The notes under the pieces were generated by a model. The model saw only the letters and a list, made by a program, of their open reading frames with translations, was not told where the DNA came from and made no database searches. DNA of 10,754 nt from an uncultured Lachnospiraceae bacterium (GTDB taxonomy: Bacteria > Bacillota > Clostridia > Lachnospirales > Lachnospiraceae). The stretch covers positions 1 to 10,754 of the forward strand of contig CAMWUU010000088.1 of the NCBI GenBank assembly GCA_947177515.1, written 5' to 3'. The first letter of the stretch is position 1. Each line of letters begins with the position of its first letter. The position numbers and the translations under genes are program-made. This document shows positions 7,347 through 10,754 of this stretch, in pieces.

Positions 7347-7898
7347 ATGAGGGTGATTGCGGGGACAGCAAGAAGGCTGTTGCTTGATACGCCGAAGGGG
7401 CTTGCGACAAGGCCGACGACGGATCGGATCAAGGAAACTTTATTTAATATAATAAATAATGATTTGCCTGGGGCGGATTTTCTTGATCTTTTTGCGGGAA
7501 GCGGCGCAATTGGCATTGAGGCATTGAGCCGGGGTTGCAAAAGCGCGGTTTTTGTGGAAAATGACCGCGCGGCGCTCTCCTGTATTAAAGAAAACTTAAG
7601 GCGCACGGGGTTAATGGGGGCTGCAAGGGTTATGCCGATGGAGGTTATGGGGGCGTTAGCAAGCCTTAAAGATGCGCCGCCGTTTGGCATTATTTTTATG
7701 GATCCGCCGTACAGGCAGGGACTTACGGGTAAGGTTCTTCGTATGCTTGCAGAAAGTAATGCCTGTGCAGGGGATACATTGGTTATATTGGAAGAGGCGC
7801 TTGGGGAAGAAACCGGGTTCGTGTCCGAATGTGGTTTTAATGTGGTACGTGAGAAATGCTACAAGACGAACAAACATTTATTTGTAAAGAAGAAATAG
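7347..7898 (+). CDS. rsmD: 16S rRNA (guanine966-N2)-methyltransferase RsmD
   Basis: Methylates the N2 of G966 (E. coli numbering) of 16S rRNA in the small subunit, using AdoMet. The 183-residue protein is of family length and carries the N-terminal RVIAGTARRLLL and the RsmD signature RPTTDRIKETLFNI (22-35). The AdoMet-binding motif I is FLDLFAGSGAIGIEALSRG (45-63), motif II contains FVENDR, and the catalytic motif IV is DPPY (119-122). The start at 7347 is the family's usual MRVIAG with AGAGG 6 bases upstream; the frame opens at 7299 but the extra 16 residues are not family-like. It is the homologue of B. subtilis ylbH and, as there, directly precedes coaD (31 bases). Confidence 0.96.
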   Translation: MRVIAGTARRLLLDTPKGLATRPTTDRIKETLFNIINNDLPGADFLDLFAGSGAIGIEALSRGCKSAVFVENDRAALSCIKENLRRTGLMGAARVMPMEVMGALASLKDAPPFGIIFMDPPYRQGLTGKVLRMLAESNACAGDTLVILEEALGEETGFVSECGFNVVREKCYKTNKHLFVKKK

Positions 7899-7929
7899 TC
7901 GGTGAAAGCCCGGCGGAAGAGAGGGATTT

Positions 7930-8445
7930 ATGACGGTAGGGGTTTATCCTGGAAGTTTCGACCCTGTTACACTGGGACATTTGGATATTATTAAGCGGTC
8001 TTCCAAAATAGTGGACAGGCTGATTATCGGCGTGTTAAATAACAGCGCGAAAAAGCCGGTATTCACGGCGGAGGAGCGCGTACATATGCTAAAGCTTGTG
8101 ATAAAGGATATCCCAAATGCCATGGTGGAAACCTTTGACGGGCTGACGGTGGAATTTGCCAAAAGTCTTGGAGCCACAGTGATGTTCCGCGGATTGCGGG
8201 CTGTCACGGATTTTGAGTACGAAATACAGATCGCGCAGACAAACCACGCGTTAAACCCTGATATCGACACGGTTTTTTTGACGACGAGTGTGAAATATTC
8301 CTATCTAAGCTCCAGCATTGTCAAGGAGGTTGCAAGCTATGAGGGGGATATCCAGAAATTTGTGCCAGGGGATATTTTGCCGCTTGTGACTGGCAAAATT
8401 AAGAATTTAAGGAGTGTGGATGATGGCAACAGGCAGAAGCAGTAG
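7930..8445 (+). CDS. coaD: phosphopantetheine adenylyltransferase CoaD
   Basis: Fourth step of coenzyme A synthesis: transfers AMP from ATP to 4'-phosphopantetheine, giving dephospho-CoA and pyrophosphate. The 171-residue cytosolic protein has the nucleotidyltransferase GSFDPVTLGH (8-17) containing the TxGH motif, Lys42 for substrate binding, the FRGLRAVTDFEYE segment (86-98), and the C-terminal YLSSSIVKE (125-133) that contacts ATP. A GAGGG site at 7921-7925 supports the start. The protein is several residues longer than usual because its tail (RSVDDGNRQKQ) is encoded across the ribosome site and first codons of the next gene, overlapping it by 26 bases. It corresponds to ylbI of B. subtilis. 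Confidence 0.97.
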   Translation: MTVGVYPGSFDPVTLGHLDIIKRSSKIVDRLIIGVLNNSAKKPVFTAEERVHMLKLVIKDIPNAMVETFDGLTVEFAKSLGATVMFRGLRAVTDFEYEIQIAQTNHALNPDIDTVFLTTSVKYSYLSSSIVKEVASYEGDIQKFVPGDILPLVTGKIKNLRSVDDGNRQKQ

Positions 8446-9067
8446 GATAGAACAGGTGATTGATGATATATACGAGCTGGTGGAAAGCTGTAAGCCTGCG
8501 ACCTTTTCCCAGGCGAAACTTATTGTGCCAAAGGACAATTTGTACGATTTGCTGGGGGAACTGCGCCTGCGCCTGCCGGATGAGATAAAACGTTACCAGA
8601 AGATTATTGCGAACCGTGATGCATTGCTTGCCGATGCGGAAGACCAGGCGAATGCCATCCGTGACCGTGCCAGGGAGGAAGCAAAGCAGATGGTTAATGA
8701 GAATGAGATTACGCGCCAGGCCTACGAGCAGGCGGGCGAGATTATGCAAAGTGCACAGGAGAACGCGGAAACAATGTTGCGCGAGGCGAACGAGGAGGCG
8801 GAGTCGCTGCGGGCAGGAGCTCTTATTTATACAAACGATATCTTAGCGGAGGTGGAGAAAGTCCTGACTAATGCCTATGAAGAGAGCCGGATAAAGACCG
8901 AGGAAACTGTCAGCGCATTAAAACACAACCTTGATGTGGTGCTTGAAAACCGCAGGGAATTAAATGAACAGCTTGAGCCGCACCGCCGCCGGGCGGAGGC
9001 GGAAGGGTATGCAGGCGAGGATTTTGATTTTGACGAGAATACCTTTTTGCCTGATATGGAGGAATGA
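8420..9067 (+). CDS. coiled-coil protein (vacuolar-ATPase subunit H/DivIVA-like composition), function unknown
   Basis: A 215-residue soluble protein with a short globular start (about 1-55, including CKPATFSQAKLIVPKDNL) and a long, charged, alanine- and glutamate-rich helical stretch from about 55 to 185 that should form a coiled coil. An acidic C-terminal tail ends in FLPDMEE. The composition resembles V-ATPase subunit H/E or DivIVA-type proteins, and relatives are often labelled only as ATPase, but no nucleotide-binding motif is present. An AAGGAG site (8409-8414) inside coaD serves ATG 8420 or ATG 8423, and the 26-base overlap with coaD suggests translational coupling. The end faces ylbJ, 15 bases away. 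No specific function can be assigned. Confidence 0.8.
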   Translation: MMATGRSSRIEQVIDDIYELVESCKPATFSQAKLIVPKDNLYDLLGELRLRLPDEIKRYQKIIANRDALLADAEDQANAIRDRAREEAKQMVNENEITRQAYEQAGEIMQSAQENAETMLREANEEAESLRAGALIYTNDILAEVEKVLTNAYEESRIKTEETVSALKHNLDVVLENRRELNEQLEPHRRRAEAEGYAGEDFDFDENTFLPDMEE

Positions 9068-9093
9068 AAGGCAAAATAGCATTTAAATAAATG
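9068..9093. other. convergent gene junction with an AT-rich palindrome
   Basis: The coiled-coil gene and ylbJ end 15 bases apart. The perfect inverted repeat CATTTA-AA-TAAATG (9080-9093) includes the ylbJ stop codon. It has a single G-C pair per arm and no GC-rich stem, so it is not a convincing terminator in either direction, and the two transcripts may run into each other. Confidence 0.3.
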
Positions 9094-10078
9094 TAAAGAT
9101 AATTCTGGTGAGAAGGTAGGCAAAGATCCCCTGCATCAGTTTGACAAATGCATAGTAATGTATGGAAAGTCCGGTTCCCGACGTCACGCTTTTGGTCTGC
9201 ATCAGTCCGCAGAATCCGCCAAACGCGGTGACGCCCAGGGTAAGGGCTGTTTTTTGTGCAGCCGGGAGTGCACTTGCAGAAATTTGTTGTATCCCGCTTG
9301 TGATTTCAAGCAGTCCGCAGACTAGGGCGGAGAGCGGTGTAGAGAGCGGGAGTTTACGGGTAAATGCGGACAACATGGAAAAAAGGATAACATATCCCCC
9401 GACCTTGGTGATGGTGGCAAAGCTTTCCGGTATTAAGGCATCCAGGGCGGCAAAAAACGGAGGGTTGCTTCCTTGTGCAGTTCTTTGTGCCCCATCAGGA
9501 AGAAAACCTGTGGGCGTGGCTTTCCCCTCCTGCCTGGTGCCATATTTTCTTGGCAGGATGAAAAGAGTGGTGCTAAGCCAGGCGGAACTGTAGAGGACGA
9601 GCAGGACAAGCAGCGCGCAGTGCGGCGCACTTTGCTGCTGTGTGGCTACATAGCTGACAAGGAACATCATGCTGGCCTGGTTGGAGAAGCCAAGAAGGAA
9701 CATGGACTCCCGCTCACTTATGCGCCCGGTGCGGTAGAGGGAGGCGGTGGTCTTAGCCCCAAGCGGCATCCCGCAGAGCAGCCCGAGAAACAGAGGGTAA
9801 CAGGCACCTGCCCGTATTGGGAAAATATGTGTAAACACGGGACCTAGCAGCAATTCGAATGGTCTTGTCATGTGCAGGTTAATCAGAAGTCCGGAGAGGA
9901 TAAGGAAGGGCAGCAGGATGGGTAACAGGGTTTTTGACCATAGCAAAAGCCCGTCGAGCGCGCCGCGTGCCGCCGTTTCCGGGAACAGGAGCATCAAAAA
10001 CAGGACGGAAAAAAGGACAAGGTACATAAAATAGCGCCGTAGACGGCGGGAAGGCATAGTTTTTACAGGATGATCCAT
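9083..10078 (-). CDS. ylbJ: YlbJ/SpoVV-family sporulation integral membrane protein
   Basis: A hydrophobic protein of 331 residues with a basic N-terminus (to about 15) and about eight transmembrane segments. The YlbJ/nucleoside-recognition (Gate) pattern is visible: TLLPILLPFLILSGLL (50-65), the CGMPLGAKTTASLYRTG segment (102-118) corresponding to SGYPAGAK in Bacillus, SERESMFLLGFSNQASMMFL (121-140), and a second half-repeat near 256-300 (LLEITSGIQ and AFGGFCGLMQTKSV). In B. subtilis the relative, SpoVV, moves dipicolinic acid across the outer forespore membrane; this function is inferred here. The protein is shorter than Bacillus YlbJ (about 400 residues). The start at 10078 has GGAG (10085-10088) 6 bases upstream. 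It lies 32 bases downstream of tmcAL on the same strand. In Bacillus ylbJ follows coaD directly; here it is inverted. Confidence 0.85.
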   Translation of the reverse strand: MDHPVKTMPSRRLRRYFMYLVLFSVLFLMLLFPETAARGALDGLLLWSKTLLPILLPFLILSGLLINLHMTRPFELLLGPVFTHIFPIRAGACYPLFLGLLCGMPLGAKTTASLYRTGRISERESMFLLGFSNQASMMFLVSYVATQQQSAPHCALLVLLVLYSSAWLSTTLFILPRKYGTRQEGKATPTGFLPDGAQRTAQGSNPPFFAALDALIPESFATITKVGGYVILFSMLSAFTRKLPLSTPLSALVCGLLEITSGIQQISASALPAAQKTALTLGVTAFGGFCGLMQTKSVTSGTGLSIHYYAFVKLMQGIFAYLLTRIIFTFI

Positions 10079-10088
10079 AAATGGCTCC

Positions 10089-10103
10089 GGGAAAGCTTTT
10101 CCC
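10089..10103 (-). promoter_or_regulatory. hairpin abutting the ylbJ ribosome binding site
   Basis: A 6-bp perfect stem (GGGAAA/TTTCCC) with a 3-base loop lies between tmcAL and ylbJ. It is immediately followed on the minus strand by the GGAG ribosome site at 10085-10088 and the ATG at 10078. No U-tract follows, so it is not a terminator. It could protect or modulate ylbJ translation within the tmcAL transcript. Confidence 0.35.
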
Positions 10104-10110
10104 TGTAATT

Positions 10111-10754
10111 TTATTCGGGATGGATGATTTCATGCGTAAATTCGTTGCGGAATGCGCCGCCGTTTTGGAAGGAAAGCTGACGATAAAGTTCGGCGCAGGC
10201 GATATCTTTCTGGAAGAAAGAATATGCCCCCGGTGTGAGAAGTTTTTTTGCGCGGGCAGGTTTTAGGATAAGAGGGGGACATCCCCGCGCGCCATTATCT
10301 TCTTTCAGGCTGCGCAAAAAGGGTCTTGCGCTAGCTCCCATCCCTAGGATGCGCACATAGGGGGAATGTTTTAGGGCGCGGAATTCTTCCTGTTCCCTTG
10401 CCGTAATCCCAAGTACTGTATGCAGGAGGGCACGCTTTATGCGTGTAAGGGTCAGTTCCCTGGTTTTTAAGGAAATGGAAAATAATGGAAAATCTATATC
10501 CGCATAACGCCTAGCAAACACACGGTTGGCAAGCGCCACACCCATATCGGCGTAAACAGAAAGTTCTGTGGCATCCTTTAATTGTAGCAGCTTTAAGGCA
10601 AGCAGTGGGGAGAGGCTGGTTTCCGTTACAAAGGCGCGGCGGGCATATTCCCCGGCAAAGATTTTGTAAGCGGCTTCGGGCATAAAATATGCGGGCGAAA
10701 GGGGGTCTTTTGATCCTGATTCCCAGTAAGCGCGCAGTGCGGTAGCGGAGGGGC
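10111..10754 (-). CDS. tmcAL: tRNA(Met) cytidine acetate ligase TmcAL, C-terminal part (5' end outside window)
   Basis: The frame stays open from the stop at 10111 to the window edge, so the gene continues beyond 10754; the ATG at 10683 is internal. The visible 214 codons begin PSATALRAYWESGS, matching the SATAIR region of the YlbM/TmcAL nucleotidyltransferase family, then SPAYFMPEAAY, and contain the C-terminal signature TRELTLTRIKRALLHTVLGI. The last part (YVRILGMGASARPFLRSLK) also fits the family C-terminus. TmcAL activates acetate with ATP and transfers it to the wobble cytidine of elongator tRNA-Met, giving N4-acetylcytidine; the ATP-binding N-terminus is not visible here. It is the homologue of B. 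subtilis ylbM, in the same neighbourhood as coaD and ylbJ, and ylbJ follows after 32 bases. Confidence 0.88.
   Translation of the reverse strand, partial: PSATALRAYWESGSKDPLSPAYFMPEAAYKIFAGEYARRAFVTETSLSPLLALKLLQLKDATELSVYADMGVALANRVFARRYADIDFPLFSISLKTRELTLTRIKRALLHTVLGITAREQEEFRALKHSPYVRILGMGASARPFLRSLKEDNGARGCPPLILKPARAKKLLTPGAYSFFQKDIACAELYRQLSFQNGGAFRNEFTHEIIHPE

Noticed and set aside
7220..7690. 156-codon minus-strand ORF opposite rsmD
   Set aside because: It lies opposite the conserved RsmD motifs and covers the rsmD promoter; a shadow frame.
9473..9847. 124-codon plus-strand ORF opposite ylbJ
   Set aside because: It is antisense to recognisable membrane segments, lacks a ribosome site and has no recognisable product.

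Overview
The window looks like chromosome of an anaerobic, spore-forming member of the Clostridia, most likely Lachnospiraceae or a close relative. The evidence is moderate GC content, strong GAGG/GGAGG ribosome binding sites, a YlbJ-type sporulation membrane protein, a stand-alone methionine synthase activation protein, and an rsmD-coaD-ylbJ-tmcAL neighbourhood that corresponds to ylbH-ylbI-ylbJ-ylbM of Bacillus subtilis. No rRNA, tRNA, CRISPR array, insertion sequence or phage gene was seen, and no stretch longer than about 230 bases lacks a gene.

Left block (1-3298), minus strand: a Cof-type HAD phosphatase followed by the UvrD/PcrA DNA helicase, read from a good extended -10 promoter near 3200. 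The helicase frame is cut by a TAA at 77-79, yet the same frame continues to the window edge as a recognisable PcrA C-terminal (Tudor-like) domain. The helicase here is therefore a nonsense-truncated allele, a readthrough case or a sequence error.

Middle block (3237-7223), plus strand: a promoter back to back with the minus-strand one drives a MATE-family efflux transporter. Next come a HEAT-like/THUMP-like/class I methyltransferase fusion, probably an RNA guanine-N2 methyltransferase. It is followed by a tiny ORF that keeps the two ends of a sortase but lacks its middle and every histidine, and by a stand-alone cobalamin-dependent methionine synthase activation protein with an odd AdoMet motif and a cysteine-rich tail.

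Right block (7243-10754): a clear sigma-A promoter (TTGACA-16-TAAAAT) drives rsmD, coaD and a coiled-coil protein on the plus strand. Convergent with these, on the minus strand, are tmcAL (5' end beyond the window) and ylbJ. Several proteins act on RNA: RsmD on 16S rRNA, TmcAL on the elongator tRNA-Met, and probably the THUMP-like methyltransferase. CoaD makes coenzyme A, and YlbJ is the relative of the spore dipicolinate transporter SpoVV.

No complete new system was recognised. The strongest unexpected signals are the interrupted pcrA, the sortase remnant and the atypical methionine synthase activation protein.
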